This document shows positions 48,465-56,774 of a stretch of 64,000 nucleotides of DNA, piece by piece. Origin of the DNA: Streptomyces albiflavescens (GTDB taxonomy: Bacteria > Actinomycetota > Actinomycetes > Streptomycetales > Streptomycetaceae); assembly GCF_014645835.1 (NCBI RefSeq), contig NZ_BMMM01000004.1:312470-376469 (forward strand), written 5' to 3'. The notes under the pieces are model-generated. The model was given only the letters and a program-made list of their open reading frames with translations. It was not told where the DNA came from and searched no databases. The position numbers and the translations under genes were made by a program. How positions within the stretch are numbered: position 1 is the stretch's first letter; the number at the start of each line of letters is the position of its first letter.

Positions 48465-49361
48465 ATGTTCAGTCGTCGTACCACCGTGCCGCGTCGCCGT
48501 GGCGCCGCCCTTCCGAAGGCGCTGGCGCTCGCCGCCGCCACCGCCGCCGTGTCCGCGGCGGTCGCCGCCCCGACGGCGCAGGCCGCGACCGCCAAGAGCG
48601 CGACGGCGGTCGTCGAGGGCCAGAAGCTCTTCTACACGGCGGCCTCCGGCCAGACGAACAAGCTGACCGTCTCCTGGGCGCTCGGCGAGACCGACCCGGC
48701 ATCCCAGCTCACCGACTACATCTTCACCTTCGACGACACCGTCACGATCTCGCTCGGCGCGGGCTGTGTCCGTCCGGACGCCGCCGACAGGACCAAGGCG
48801 GTCTGCACGGTCGCTGAGCCCAACTTCGGGGCCTCCGACCTGGACTCCCTGATAGTCGACCTCGGCGACGGCGACGACAGCGCGACGGTCGACGCCGACA
48901 GCGGCGCGTACACCAGGATCTACGGCGGCACGGGCCGGGACACCCTGACCGGCCACGGCCGCGACGTCCTCTACGGCCAGGACGGCAATGACACCCTTTC
49001 CGGCGGCGGCGGAGCCTGGAGCGAGGGCGCGTTCGGCGGCGCGGGCAACGACACGCTCAAGGCCTGCGGCGACACCTGCCACGGCGGCGCGGGCAACGAC
49101 ACCCTGTACGGCGGGATCAGCGAGGACAACGCCGAGGGCCGCGACTACGGCAACTCCCTGTACGGCGACGACGGCAACGACAAGCTGTACGGCAACGCCG
49201 GCAGCGACCTCCTCCAGGGCGGCCGGGGCAACGACACCCTGTACGGCGGCACCGGAGACGACAAGCTGTACGGCAACAGCGGCGACGACCTTCTGCACGG
49301 GGGCGCCGGCAACGACTACCTGTCCGGCGGCCCGGGCAGCGACAAGGTCCACCAGAACTGA
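48465..49361 (+). CDS. secreted RTX-type calcium-binding repeat protein
   Basis: This 298-residue protein has a signal peptide (basic [13 protein letters not shown], hydrophobic Ala-rich run, TAQA-A site near residue 42). A beta-domain of about 110 residues follows with Cys at about 105 and 119. About ten nonameric GGxGxDxLx repeats run from residue 150 to the end, with units such as [11 protein letters not shown] and [14 protein letters not shown] repeats bind calcium and fold on secretion; most known members are in Gram-negatives, but actinomycetes have some. There is no accessory transporter gene nearby, consistent with Sec export. Confidence 0.85.
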   Translation: MFSRRTTVPRRRGAALPKALALAAATAAVSAAVAAPTAQAATAKSATAVVEGQKLFYTAASGQTNKLTVSWALGETDPASQLTDYIFTFDDTVTISLGAGCVRPDAADRTKAVCTVAEPNFGASDLDSLIVDLGDGDDSATVDADSGAYTRIYGGTGRDTLTGHGRDVLYGQDGNDTLSGGGGAWSEGAFGGAGNDTLKACGDTCHGGAGNDTLYGGISEDNAEGRDYGNSLYGDDGNDKLYGNAGSDLLQGGRGNDTLYGGTGDDKLYGNSGDDLLHGGAGNDYLSGGPGSDKVHQN

Positions 49362-49399
49362 TCACCGAGGGCGTGGGCGGGCGCGAGGAGTGCCGGTCA

Positions 49400-49425
49400 G
49401 GTGCCGTGGGCGTGCCCACGGCACC
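49400..49425 (+). terminator. terminator of the RTX gene
   Basis: A perfect 12-bp stem GGTGCCGTGGGC/GCCCACGGCACC with a 2-base gap lies 39 bp after the RTX gene stop and just before the promoter of the next operon. Confidence 0.75.
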
Positions 49426-49439
49426 GCCCTGCCCCCCCG

Positions 49440-49469
49440 TTGACACTCTCCGTGTCCGAACGCTAACTT
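49440..49469 (+). promoter_or_regulatory. vegetative-type promoter of the cyclodipeptide synthase operon
   Basis: TTGACA (49440-49445), an 18-bp spacer and TAACTT (49464-49469) match the HrdB-type consensus well. A start near 49476 gives a leader of about 63 bases to the TTG start codon. It is the clearest vegetative promoter in the window. Confidence 0.7.
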
Positions 49470-49538
49470 CACGGCGTCGTCGCCACACCAGGAGCACGAG
49501 GCTCCCTTGGGACTAGCGACGCGAAGGACACTCTCCAG

Positions 49539-50324
49539 TTGACGACTGCGACAGTTCCCGAGATCCAGCACGTCACTCCCAGGCCCGTCATTTCCGGCCT
49601 CTTCAGAGTTCAGCCGTACACACCCCACTGTCAGGTCATTCACGCCGCGGGCGACCACGCCGTGATCGGTGTCTCGCCGGGCAACAGCTACTTCTCGGCC
49701 CGCCGGATCAATGACCTCGCCCGCTGGGGCATCGACCACTTCGACCGGGTCGACCTCGTCTATACCGACCTCCATGTCAGCGAGATGTACGAGGCGTTGG
49801 GCTACACCGCCGACGACGCCCGGCGCAAGGCGGTGAAGAACCTGCGGGGCGTACGCGCCAAGGTGAACGCGGCAGTGGAGTCCTTCGGTGCCGGCGGCGG
49901 GGCGGGGGGTGGGAGGCTCGACGCCCACGCCATGTCGGACTTCACGGACAACCCGGCGTACCGACGGATCCACGACCACATCCGCCAACTCCTCGACACG
50001 GACGGGGAGTTCCGCGAGACCTGCGACGCCCTCGTGGACGCGTACCTCTCCTCGAAGGTCCTCGACGGACGGGAGGGCACCGAGCGCCTGCGTGAGGTGT
50101 GCCTGAAGTACGTCTGCGCGGAGGCGCCGCTGTTCCTGGACACCCCCGCCATCCTGGGCGTCCCGTCCTCCCTCAACTGCTACCACCAGCTCCTGCCGAT
50201 GGCCGAGCTGCTGTACGCGCGCGGCTCGGGCCTGCGGGCGTCCCGCAACCAGGGCCACGCGATCGTCACGCCCGCCGTCACGCCCGCCGTCACGCCGGAG
50301 GAAGGGGACGGCGATGCTCGCTGA
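49539..50324 (+). CDS. cyclodipeptide synthase, Rv2275-like
   Basis: This 261-residue CDPS has the family's catalytic residues: Ser46 in [12 protein letters not shown] (acyl-enzyme nucleophile), Tyr191 and Glu195 in YVCAEAP, and Tyr215 in the CYHQ motif. It uses two aminoacyl-tRNAs to form a diketopiperazine. Long stretches ([13 protein letters not shown] [60 protein letters not shown]) match by recall the M. tuberculosis cyclo(Tyr-Tyr) synthase Rv2275. The start is TTG at 49539, with AAGGA ten bases upstream. The stop overlaps the P450 gene by 11 bp. The C-terminal tail has a TPAV duplication. Product cYY is inferred. Confidence 0.95.
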   Translation: MTTATVPEIQHVTPRPVISGLFRVQPYTPHCQVIHAAGDHAVIGVSPGNSYFSARRINDLARWGIDHFDRVDLVYTDLHVSEMYEALGYTADDARRKAVKNLRGVRAKVNAAVESFGAGGGAGGGRLDAHAMSDFTDNPAYRRIHDHIRQLLDTDGEFRETCDALVDAYLSSKVLDGREGTERLREVCLKYVCAEAPLFLDTPAILGVPSSLNCYHQLLPMAELLYARGSGLRASRNQGHAIVTPAVTPAVTPEEGDGDAR

Positions 50325-51501
50325 GAACCTGCTCGACTTCCCGTTCTCCTGGCGTGGAGACCAACTTCCCACCGAAGTCGAGGAGTTGCGCTCCTCGGCT
50401 CCGGTTCGGCGCGTGCGGACCATCGCGGGCGACGAGGCCTGGCTGGTCTCCTCGTACGACCTGTGCAAGCAGGTCCTGGAGGACAGCCGCTTCAGCCTGA
50501 AGGACACCTCGGCCCCCGGCGTGCCGCGCCAGTACGCCCTGACGATCCCGCCCGAGGTCGTCAACAACATGGGCAACATCACCGGGGCCGGGCTGCGCAA
50601 GGCCGTCCTCAAGGCGCTCAACCCGAAGAGCGAGGGCCTGGCGGACTGGATGCGCTCGTACGCCGCCGAGCTCGTCGACGGGCTGCTGGCCGAGGGCGCT
50701 CCCGCGGACCTGCGCGGCGGCTTCGCCGATCCGTACTCGGCGGCGATGCACTGTCAGATCCTGGGCATCCCGCAGGCGGACGCGCCCCGGCTGATGCGCA
50801 GCCTGGACATCGCGTTCATGAACTCGGCCTGCCCGATCACCGGCGCGAAGCTGAACTGGGACCGCGACATCGCGTACATGACCGCCCGCCTGGACGACCC
50901 GGCGACGACCGGTCTCATGTCCGAGCTGGCGGCCCTGCGCGACGACCCGGAGTACGCCCACCTGACCGACGAGATGCTCGCGACGGTGGGGGTGACGATG
51001 TTCGGCGCCGGCGTGATCTCCACGTCCGGCTTCCTGACGATGGCGATCGTCTCACTGCTGCAACGCCCGGAGCTGCGGAAGGAGTTGCTCGCCCACCCGG
51101 ACCGGATTCCGGCCGCCGTGGACGAACTCCTCCGCATCAACCTCTCCATCGGTGACGGACTGCCGCGCCTCGCCCTGGAGGATGTGCGTCTGGGGGACGT
51201 GGAGGTCACGGCGGGCGAGCTCGTCCTGGTCCTCGTCGAGGGTGCCAACTTCGACCCCGAGGAGTTCCCCGACCCGCACCGGGTCGACCTCACCCGGGAG
51301 AACAACACCGCCCACCTCTCCTTCGGCGGCGGCCGGCACTACTGCCCCGCCACGGCCCTCGGCAAGAAGCACGCCGAGATCGCCCTGGAGACGCTGCTCG
51401 ACCGCATGCCGGAGCTCCAACTGGCCGTCCCCATCATGCAATTGGTGTGGCGGACGGGTTTCATGAAGCGCCTTCCCGAGCGTCTGCCGGTGATGTGGTG
51501 A
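50314..51501 (+). CDS. cytochrome P450, CYP121-like (mycocyclosin synthase type)
   Basis: This 395-residue P450 matches M. tuberculosis CYP121 over its length by recall. It opens with [21 protein letters not shown], has [17 protein letters not shown] near residue 85, [10 protein letters not shown] near 165, the I-helix [13 protein letters not shown] with Ala and Ser positions kept, and the haem loop [14 protein letters not shown] with ligand Cys344 (Cys345 in CYP121). CYP121 forms the C-C biaryl bond in cyclo(Tyr-Tyr). Near the C-terminus the tip [17 protein letters not shown] aligns with WRTRFQRRIPERLPVLW, so the CYP121 Gln385/Arg386 pair appears as Met/Lys. GGAGGAAGGGG precedes the ATG, which lies inside the end of the CDPS gene. 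Confidence 0.95.
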   Translation: MLAENLLDFPFSWRGDQLPTEVEELRSSAPVRRVRTIAGDEAWLVSSYDLCKQVLEDSRFSLKDTSAPGVPRQYALTIPPEVVNNMGNITGAGLRKAVLKALNPKSEGLADWMRSYAAELVDGLLAEGAPADLRGGFADPYSAAMHCQILGIPQADAPRLMRSLDIAFMNSACPITGAKLNWDRDIAYMTARLDDPATTGLMSELAALRDDPEYAHLTDEMLATVGVTMFGAGVISTSGFLTMAIVSLLQRPELRKELLAHPDRIPAAVDELLRINLSIGDGLPRLALEDVRLGDVEVTAGELVLVLVEGANFDPEEFPDPHRVDLTRENNTAHLSFGGGRHYCPATALGKKHAEIALETLLDRMPELQLAVPIMQLVWRTGFMKRLPERLPVMW

Positions 51502-51511
51502 GCGGCGCGGG

Positions 51512-51562
51512 GACGACTGTGGGTACGTCCGTCATGAGGTGACGACTGTGGGTACGTCTGTC
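51512..51562. repeat. 22-bp direct repeat
   Basis: GACGACTGTGGGTACGTCCGTC (51512-51533) recurs with one change at 51541-51562, spaced 29 bp, just after the P450 stop. It may mark an insertion junction or regulator site; function unknown. Confidence 0.7.
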
Positions 51563-51582
51563 CTGCGGTGAGGTCGCGTGAT

Positions 51583-51617
51583 GGGCCGGGAGCCCGCTGT
51601 GCCGAGGCTCCCGGCCC
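51583..51617 (+). terminator. terminator of the cyclodipeptide synthase-P450 operon
   Basis: An 11-bp perfect stem GGGCCGGGAGC/GCTCCCGGCCC with a 13-base loop lies 82 bp after the P450 stop. No T-tract follows. Confidence 0.7.
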
Positions 51618-51818
51618 GTGCAGCCGGAAGATGGGCGCGTGTTGGTCCGATGCCCTACGGCGTGTGCACATAAGGTCGTTCTCGTGCCCAAGAGGCAACT
51701 CCGCGACCCGTGGTGGCTGTGCGATCCATGCCTCGCAAGTCCCGGAACAGCGCCCGGCCCAGCATGCGTCCAGGCCGGGCGCCGTGGTCATCCGTCGTTG
51801 GAATGTTTTGCAGTATGA
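51618..51818 (+). CDS. possible small zinc-ribbon protein
   Basis: A 66-codon frame starts with GTG and contains CPTAC...CDPC, a possible CxxxC/CxxC zinc pair. Its 3' end overlaps the DUF2637 gene on the other strand by 31 bp. There is no recognisable ribosome site, so this is tentative and may not be expressed. Confidence 0.25.
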   Translation: MQPEDGRVLVRCPTACAHKVVLVPKRQLRDPWWLCDPCLASPGTAPGPACVQAGRRGHPSLECFAV

Positions 51819-52516
51819 GTGGCATGGCGAGGGCCGCTCGGGGACGACATCTGCCCGACGAGCTCCCGGAAGCAGACCAGGGCGGTAATAGGCGGAATTC
51901 CGACGATCACCATGGCGAGTGCGGAGTGCGGAGAATGGCCTACGCACAGGACCACAGCCGTTCCGGAAGAGAGCAGCATAACGGTCCACGACCGGCGGGC
52001 GGAGCGGCGTAGAACGGATGCCCGCAGGATGGATAGACCAGCCAAAAGCCATGGTCCATATACGGTCAGCGGCCACCATCGCGCCAGGTTGCGCGGCTCC
52101 ACCAACAAAGCGATGGCACGTAGTTGGTTGTATGAATACGAGATGGACCAGCCCAGCATGGTCACAGAGCAGGCGATGATCAGGGCCACCAGAATCGCGG
52201 CAGGGATGGCCTTGCGCTGCTTGTCGAGGAAGCCGACGCCTGGCCGTGACCGCCGTCGGTCGACCCGGTGGCGCGTAGGGCCATAGTCGTCGGCCAGGGT
52301 GGAGGAGGGGTCCATGGCGGTCGCCGCGCCGAGCATCTCGGCCAGCTCTTCGGCCGGATCCCACTCGCTCGCCGAGACCGTCGGCTGGGGGATGTGCAGG
52401 ATTCGATCCGACTCGAACATCTCCTGGTCATAGGGGTGTTGGCCTGACCACGGCTGGTCGGCCAGCAGGCCGAACTGCATGTCGTGCAGACCCGGTTCGT
52501 TCTGACTCCTGTTCAT
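51788..52516 (-). CDS. DUF2637 membrane protein of mobile-element type
   Basis: This 242-residue protein has a hydrophilic N-terminal 100 residues and then about four hydrophobic helices (IPAAILVALIIACSVTMLGWSISY, WWPLTVYGPWLLAGLSILRA, WTVMLLSSGTAVVLCVG, ALAMVIVGIPPITALVCF). This DUF2637-like pattern is common in actinomycete integrative elements, beside transfer genes. It overlaps the upstream gene by 4 bp. No replication or transfer gene follows in the window, so the element appears decayed or the gene is a remnant. Confidence 0.65.
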   Translation of the reverse strand: MNRSQNEPGLHDMQFGLLADQPWSGQHPYDQEMFESDRILHIPQPTVSASEWDPAEELAEMLGAATAMDPSSTLADDYGPTRHRVDRRRSRPGVGFLDKQRKAIPAAILVALIIACSVTMLGWSISYSYNQLRAIALLVEPRNLARWWPLTVYGPWLLAGLSILRASVLRRSARRSWTVMLLSSGTAVVLCVGHSPHSALAMVIVGIPPITALVCFRELVGQMSSPSGPRHATHTAKHSNDG

Positions 52517-52773
52517 GTCCGGCTCCCCCGCAGCCTGGTTCGGAGCGATCCGTCCAGGGCTTGAGTCTTGGGGCCATCGGCGGCCGCGCTGGTGATGCCA
52601 ATTCCTTCGATGGAGGCCTGCAGGTACTCATTCTCCATTCGGCTGATTGTCTTGAGGAAGTCCTCAAGCAGGTCCGAACAGTGGCTGAAGTGTGCCTGCT
52701 CTTCAGGGTCTTCACGGCGGCGGAGGGTCGAACGAACCTCACCTGGAGACCTTTCCTTCCACGTCACGACCAC
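52513..52773 (-). CDS. small hypothetical protein coupled to the DUF2637 gene
   Basis: A predicted 86-residue protein with charged coiled-coil-like helices (DPEEQAHFSHCSDLLEDFLKTISRMENEYLQASIEG). Its stop overlaps the ATG of the DUF2637 gene (ATGA), so the two form an operon. The start is a GTG at 52773 without a clear ribosome site. No family recognised. Confidence 0.55.
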   Translation of the reverse strand: MVVTWKERSPGEVRSTLRRREDPEEQAHFSHCSDLLEDFLKTISRMENEYLQASIEGIGITSAAADGPKTQALDGSLRTRLRGSRT

Positions 52774-53391
52774 CTAACTGGTGTAACCGGCGGTGAGGTA
52801 ACGGGCATTCAGGGTAATTCTTTTACCGATGGCGGTCGATCGCTGTGGATATTGGATTGCACTACAAAGGTGATGAATGTCTGAAGATGGATTCTTGCAG
52901 CCTTGTCGAATATTGCATGATTGGCCGGGCCTTTTCCATCCTATAAGTCGTTTATGGCTTTGCTGATTGGCGGGTGACGTGTAGGACTGCTGGTAGGCCG
53001 ATTCGGCCGACGGGGTGCGGCTTGGGCAGCCGGCGGCCCCCGGGGGGTGGGCTGGGCGGCCTCCGGGCAGAGCCGTGCCGGTCGTGAGACCCGATCCGCA
53101 CGCTTCCGTTACGACAGACACCCTTGACAGCGTGCGTACTGTTTCGCGACGTTTGATCCCCGCTGGACAGTTCGAGTCTCGGTCGGCGACCGTGGAACGA
53201 GCGCGTACACGGCGTGGTTCAGGGGATAGCCAAAGAAGTGGCAGGACGCGGCCAGCGCGTCAGGGGGAACTGGGGGGAGCGGTCGCCCATGCGATCCATT
53301 CGATCCATGAACAATGATCCACGCGCCTTAGAGGCCTGCGCCGTGACCAGTACGTTCCTCGCGGAGCCTGCGGAAGGGCGGTTGATCTGAG
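52774..53391. other. gene-free, locally AT-richer intergenic region
   Basis: These 618 bp contain a stretch (about 52800-52970) with clearly more A/T than the flanks. It includes GGTAA-TTCTT-TTACC (52812-52826) and TTGACA near 53124 without a convincing -10. I see no supported gene; a 115-residue minus-strand frame has poor codon use. It may be imported DNA. Confidence 0.5.
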
Positions 53392-54510
53392 GTGGACATC
53401 ACGATCCACAGACCCGAGGAGCTGAGTACTCCGCTTCGCCGGGCGTGGCACCGGGCGATGGACGAGTCGCCCGACTACGCCAACCCCTTCCTGGCACCGG
53501 AGTTCGCGGCCGGGGTCGGCAGATACCGCGGTGGGGCGCGGGTGGCGGTCCTGCACGAGGGGGGAGAGCCCGTGGGCTTCTTCCCGTACGAGCGCAACGC
53601 CTTCGGCGTCGGCCGGGCCATCGGGCTCGGCCTGTCCGACTGCCAGGCCCTCGTGCACCGCCCCGGAGTCACCTGGGACACCCAGGAACTGCTGCGGGCC
53701 TGCGGGCTGTCCGTCTTCGAGTTCGACCATCTCGTAGAGGAGCAGAAGCCCTTCGGCAGATACGCCACGGGAACCTTCGCCTCACCGGTCATCGACCTGA
53801 AGGACGGCGGCCACGGCAGCTATGCGGAGTGGCTGCGCGGCGCCTACCCGGGGCTGGCCAAGACGACGCTGAAGAAGGAACGCCGGCTGGGGCGCGACCT
53901 GGGCGAGATGCGGTTCGTCTACGACGAGCGCGACCCGCGTGTGCTGCGCACGCTCATGCGGTGGAAGTCCGCCCAGTACCGAAGAACGGGCCGCATGGAC
54001 CGGTTCGCGCGGCCCTGGATAGTGGACCTGGTGGACCATCTGTTCGACGTCCGCGAGGAGCACTTCACCGGTGTGCTCTCCGTCGTGTACGCCGGCGACC
54101 GGCCGGTGGCCGCGCACTTCGGACCGACGTCGCGCACGGCGTTCGCGGCCTGGTTCACCGCGTACGACCCCGAACTGCGCTACTACTCGCCCGGGCTGAT
54201 CATGCACCTGCGGATGGCCGAGGCCGCGGGCCGGGACGGCGTACGGCTCATGGATCTGGGGCGCGGCGACAAGGAGTGGAAGGACTGGCTCAAGACCCGC
54301 GAACTGCGCGTGGGCGAAGGGTTCGCGATCCGCCCCCACCCGGTGGCGGCGGCGCACCGGCTCTGGCGGAGGCCGGTACGCGGCCTGCGGAACACGGTCC
54401 TCGCCCACCCCAGGCTGCGCGACCCGGCCGACCGGCTGCTGAAGACGGTCGGCACGCTCCGCACGTCGGGCCGGACGGGCTCCGGCGGAGCGCGGCCGCG
54501 TGCACGCTGA
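53392..54510 (+). CDS. GNAT-family acetyltransferase (CelD/BcsL-like)
   Basis: This 372-residue protein has the GNAT-related CelD/BcsL double-domain fold. The N-terminal half has NPFLAPEFAAGVGRYRGGARVAVLHEGGEPVGFFPYER; the C-terminal half has VLSVVYAGDRPVAAHFG, YYSPGLIMHLRMAEAAGRDGVRLMDLGRGDKEWKDWLKT and LRVGEGFAIRP. Related proteins acylate polysaccharides or lipids in cell-envelope or exopolysaccharide pathways. Start GTG 53392. It is isolated from other envelope genes; substrate unknown. Confidence 0.85.
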   Translation: MDITIHRPEELSTPLRRAWHRAMDESPDYANPFLAPEFAAGVGRYRGGARVAVLHEGGEPVGFFPYERNAFGVGRAIGLGLSDCQALVHRPGVTWDTQELLRACGLSVFEFDHLVEEQKPFGRYATGTFASPVIDLKDGGHGSYAEWLRGAYPGLAKTTLKKERRLGRDLGEMRFVYDERDPRVLRTLMRWKSAQYRRTGRMDRFARPWIVDLVDHLFDVREEHFTGVLSVVYAGDRPVAAHFGPTSRTAFAAWFTAYDPELRYYSPGLIMHLRMAEAAGRDGVRLMDLGRGDKEWKDWLKTRELRVGEGFAIRPHPVAAAHRLWRRPVRGLRNTVLAHPRLRDPADRLLKTVGTLRTSGRTGSGGARPRAR

Positions 54511-54704
54511 CCACCAGGTCGGGAACTGGGCGCTTACGACGAGGAGTTGGAGCTCCGCCTGCTCGCTCGCGTACGCGTACGCGTAGGCGATGGGCGCGCC
54601 GGTGGACGGGCGGCCGGTCGGGACGTGCGAGGACGTGTCGGGAAGGCGGCGGCGTTCACGCGTTCCAGCACGACGGGTGTCCGTCGCGGACCGGCTTGGC
54701 TGAC

Positions 54705-54774
54705 CTGGTGTCTGCCGTCTGCCGTCTGCCGTCTGGTGTCTGGCGTCTGCTGTCTGGTGTCTGCCGTCTGGCGT
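54705..54774. repeat. heptanucleotide minisatellite CTGNNGT, ten units
   Basis: Ten contiguous 7-bp units of the type CTGCCGT, CTGGTGT, CTGGCGT and CTGCTGT. They lie in the 320-bp gap between the GNAT gene and an SDR (-) gene and match no coding pattern. Copy number may vary between strains. I see nothing else in the gap. Confidence 0.9.
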
Positions 54775-54830
54775 GTGCCGCTTGTCGCGTGCGTCTGCCG
54801 GCCCGCTCCGGCCCGCTCCGGACCTTCCGC

Positions 54831-55655
54831 TCAACCCTGCGCCAGCTCCGCCACCGGCTGCCACTTCTCCCACGTCGCCAGACGCTGCTCGTAGTCGGCC
54901 TTGGCGATACCCAGCGGTGCCGAACCGAGGAAGCAGCGCAGCGGCGGCTCGTCGGCATCCACGATCTCCAGCACGGCCGCGGCGGACGCGTGCGGGTCGC
55001 CGGGGGTGCCGACGCGCCGGCGGCGCTGCTCCTGCACCTGCTCGTGGAACTCGGCGTACGCCGGCAACTGTTCGGACGTGCGCGACGAGGAGCCGGCCCA
55101 GTCGGTGGCGAACCCACCGGGCTCGATCAGCGTGACCTTGACGCCGAACTGCGCCACCTCCTGGGCCAGCGACTGGCTGATCCCCTCGAGCGCCCACTTC
55201 GACGCGTGGTAGATGCCGACCAGCGGGAACGCGCTGATCCCGCCGATGGAAGAGACCTGCAGAATGTGGCCGCTGCCCTGCTCGCGCAGAAACGGCAGTG
55301 CCGCCTGGGTGATCCACAGCGCGCCGAACAGATTGGTCTCCAGCTGTGCGCGGGCCTCCGCCTCGGTGATCTCCTCAACCATCCCGAAGTGGCCGTAGCC
55401 GGCGTTGTTCACCACCACGTCGAGGCGCCCGAACCGCTCGTGCGCCTGCCGCACGGCGGCGAAGTCGGCATCGCGGTCCGTGACGTCGAGTTGGATGGGC
55501 AGGAGCCGCTCTCCGTACGTCGCGCCAAGATCGTCCAACGTGGACAGATCGCGCGCCGTCGCGGCCACGGAGTCGCCACGTTCCAGCGCCGCGATCGCCC
55601 ACTCCCGCCCGAAGCCGCGCGAGGCACCGGTGATGAACCAGATCTTCTGTGTCAT
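54831..55655 (-). CDS. SDR-family oxidoreductase
   Basis: This 274-residue SDR has WFITGASRGFGREWAIAALERG near residue 6, NNAGYGHFG near 82, and SSIGGISAFPLVGIYHASKWALEG with Ser, Tyr and Lys at about 135-155. The C-terminal EPPLRCFLGSAPLGIAKADYEQRLATWEKW extension is typical of the retinol-dehydrogenase-like/YbbO group of actinobacterial SDRs. The ATG at 55655 has GAGGAGC upstream. It probably detoxifies or reduces a carbonyl; substrate unknown. Confidence 0.88.
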   Translation of the reverse strand: MTQKIWFITGASRGFGREWAIAALERGDSVAATARDLSTLDDLGATYGERLLPIQLDVTDRDADFAAVRQAHERFGRLDVVVNNAGYGHFGMVEEITEAEARAQLETNLFGALWITQAALPFLREQGSGHILQVSSIGGISAFPLVGIYHASKWALEGISQSLAQEVAQFGVKVTLIEPGGFATDWAGSSSRTSEQLPAYAEFHEQVQEQRRRRVGTPGDPHASAAAVLEIVDADEPPLRCFLGSAPLGIAKADYEQRLATWEKWQPVAELAQG

Positions 55656-55734
55656 GGCGTGCTCCTCATGAAACTCGTCGCCTGCTCCGTCGTGACGTCG
55701 CGGCGCTTCTGTCACCAGCGAACACCTTGGAGTG

Positions 55735-55815
55735 CACTCCAGCGCAACTCCGGCGCTCCAGCGCTCCGGCGAAACTCCTGCGCTCCTGCGCTCCGGGGCT
55801 CCTGCGCTCCGGGGC
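55735..55815. repeat. degenerate GCGCTCC repeats
   Basis: About seven imperfect GCGCTCC/GCAACTCC-type units (for example gcgctccggggctcctgcgctccgggg) lie directly before the transposase remnant at 55854. They resemble slipped-strand repeats. Confidence 0.55.
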
Positions 55816-55853
55816 GAGGCCCGCCCGACTCCGGAAGGCACCAGAGCTCGCCT

Positions 55854-55991
55854 CGCTGTGCGGTCGAGCACGTCTTTGCGCGGATGAAGAGCTGGAAGAT
55901 CCTCCGCGACTGCCGCCTGAAAGCCGACGGCGTCCACCACGCCATGCTCGGTATCGCCCGCCTCCACAACCTTGCCCTCGGCAGCGGCTGA
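55854..55991 (+). pseudogene. remnant of an IS5-type DDE transposase (C-terminus)
   Basis: A 45-residue frame, VEHVFARMKSWKILRDCR then GVHHAMLGIARLHNL, is the end of an IS5/IS112-like DDE transposase with the conserved ER/K-type C-terminal helix. The catalytic part is missing. It marks an old insertion between the SDR (-) and the next gene. Confidence 0.65.
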
Positions 55992-56009
55992 GCATGTCCA
56001 TAACATGCT
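55991..56009. promoter_or_regulatory. palindrome before the TM protein gene
   Basis: AGCATGT-CCATA-ACATGCT has 7-bp perfect arms and lies six bases before the ATG at 56015. It could be an operator, or a translation-blocking hairpin. Confidence 0.4.
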
Positions 56010-56014
56010 CTCTC

Positions 56015-56599
56015 ATGGCTACAGTGATCGTGACCGTCGGGCTGGCGTTCATCGGCTACCTCGCGACTTACCTGAACGGGCTGCGCCTTGCACAGAGACA
56101 GGCCCGGCTCACGCGCGTCAACCAGCAACTGAGTGACTTCTACGGGCCACTGTTCGCCCTGATGGAAGCCAACAGCCGCACCTACGACACCTTTTCAGAG
56201 AAGTACGCCCGCCCCGACGGCCGCGACCCCTTCCGCCACGACACACCCCCCACCGAGCAGGAACTTGCGGAGTGGCGCACCTGGGCCACCACCGTCTTCA
56301 TCCCCAACATCCAAGCCATGCGCGACGTGGTGGTCACCAAGGCCGACCTCCTCATCGAGGAGGAGATGCCCCAAGCCCTGCTCCAGCTCTGCGCCCACGT
56401 CTCGGGCTACGAGATCACTGCTGCGCGCTGGGCCCAAGGCAACTATGGGGAGCACCTGTCACTCATATCCTTCCCCGGACGGGAGCTCAGGGAGTACGTC
56501 CGTGACCGGTTCGCCCAGCTCAAGAGCGAGCAGACCCAGCTGCTCGGGCAAAGCCGAGCAGCCAACCGGAATCGGTGGGCAAGCCTCCTGGGGCGCTGA
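56015..56599 (+). CDS. hypothetical protein with one N-terminal transmembrane helix
   Basis: The protein has 194 residues: a hydrophobic stretch at about 3-22 (VIVTVGLAFIGYLATYL), then a soluble acidic and aromatic region with QLSDFYGPLFALMEANSRTYDTF and TTVFIPNIQAMRDVVVTKADLL, probably helical. No family recognised. Start ATG 56015; an earlier ATG at 55994 lies within the palindrome and is in frame. Confidence 0.6.
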   Translation: MATVIVTVGLAFIGYLATYLNGLRLAQRQARLTRVNQQLSDFYGPLFALMEANSRTYDTFSEKYARPDGRDPFRHDTPPTEQELAEWRTWATTVFIPNIQAMRDVVVTKADLLIEEEMPQALLQLCAHVSGYEITAARWAQGNYGEHLSLISFPGRELREYVRDRFAQLKSEQTQLLGQSRAANRNRWASLLGR

Positions 56600-56774
56600 A
56601 GGGAAACCCACCCGCTTTGCGGGACAGCCTTTGGCGCGCGAGACGCTGACCTGCGCGTTCCGGCTGCGGCCCGACGGGTGCGCAGGTGGGTCGAGGCAGG
56701 CCGCCTGAGGCTTGCGCTCCCATGGTCCCAGGAGCACTGTGGATACTGCCTGCGACAAGAGATCAGAGACCACC

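Noticed and set aside
53124..53152. TTGACA near 53124 as promoter of the GNAT gene
   Set aside because: No acceptable -10 hexamer at 16-18 bp.
53445..55991. 848-codon plus-strand frame through the GNAT and SDR genes
   Set aside because: Frame-shadow except for its last 45 residues, which are the transposase remnant and are annotated separately.
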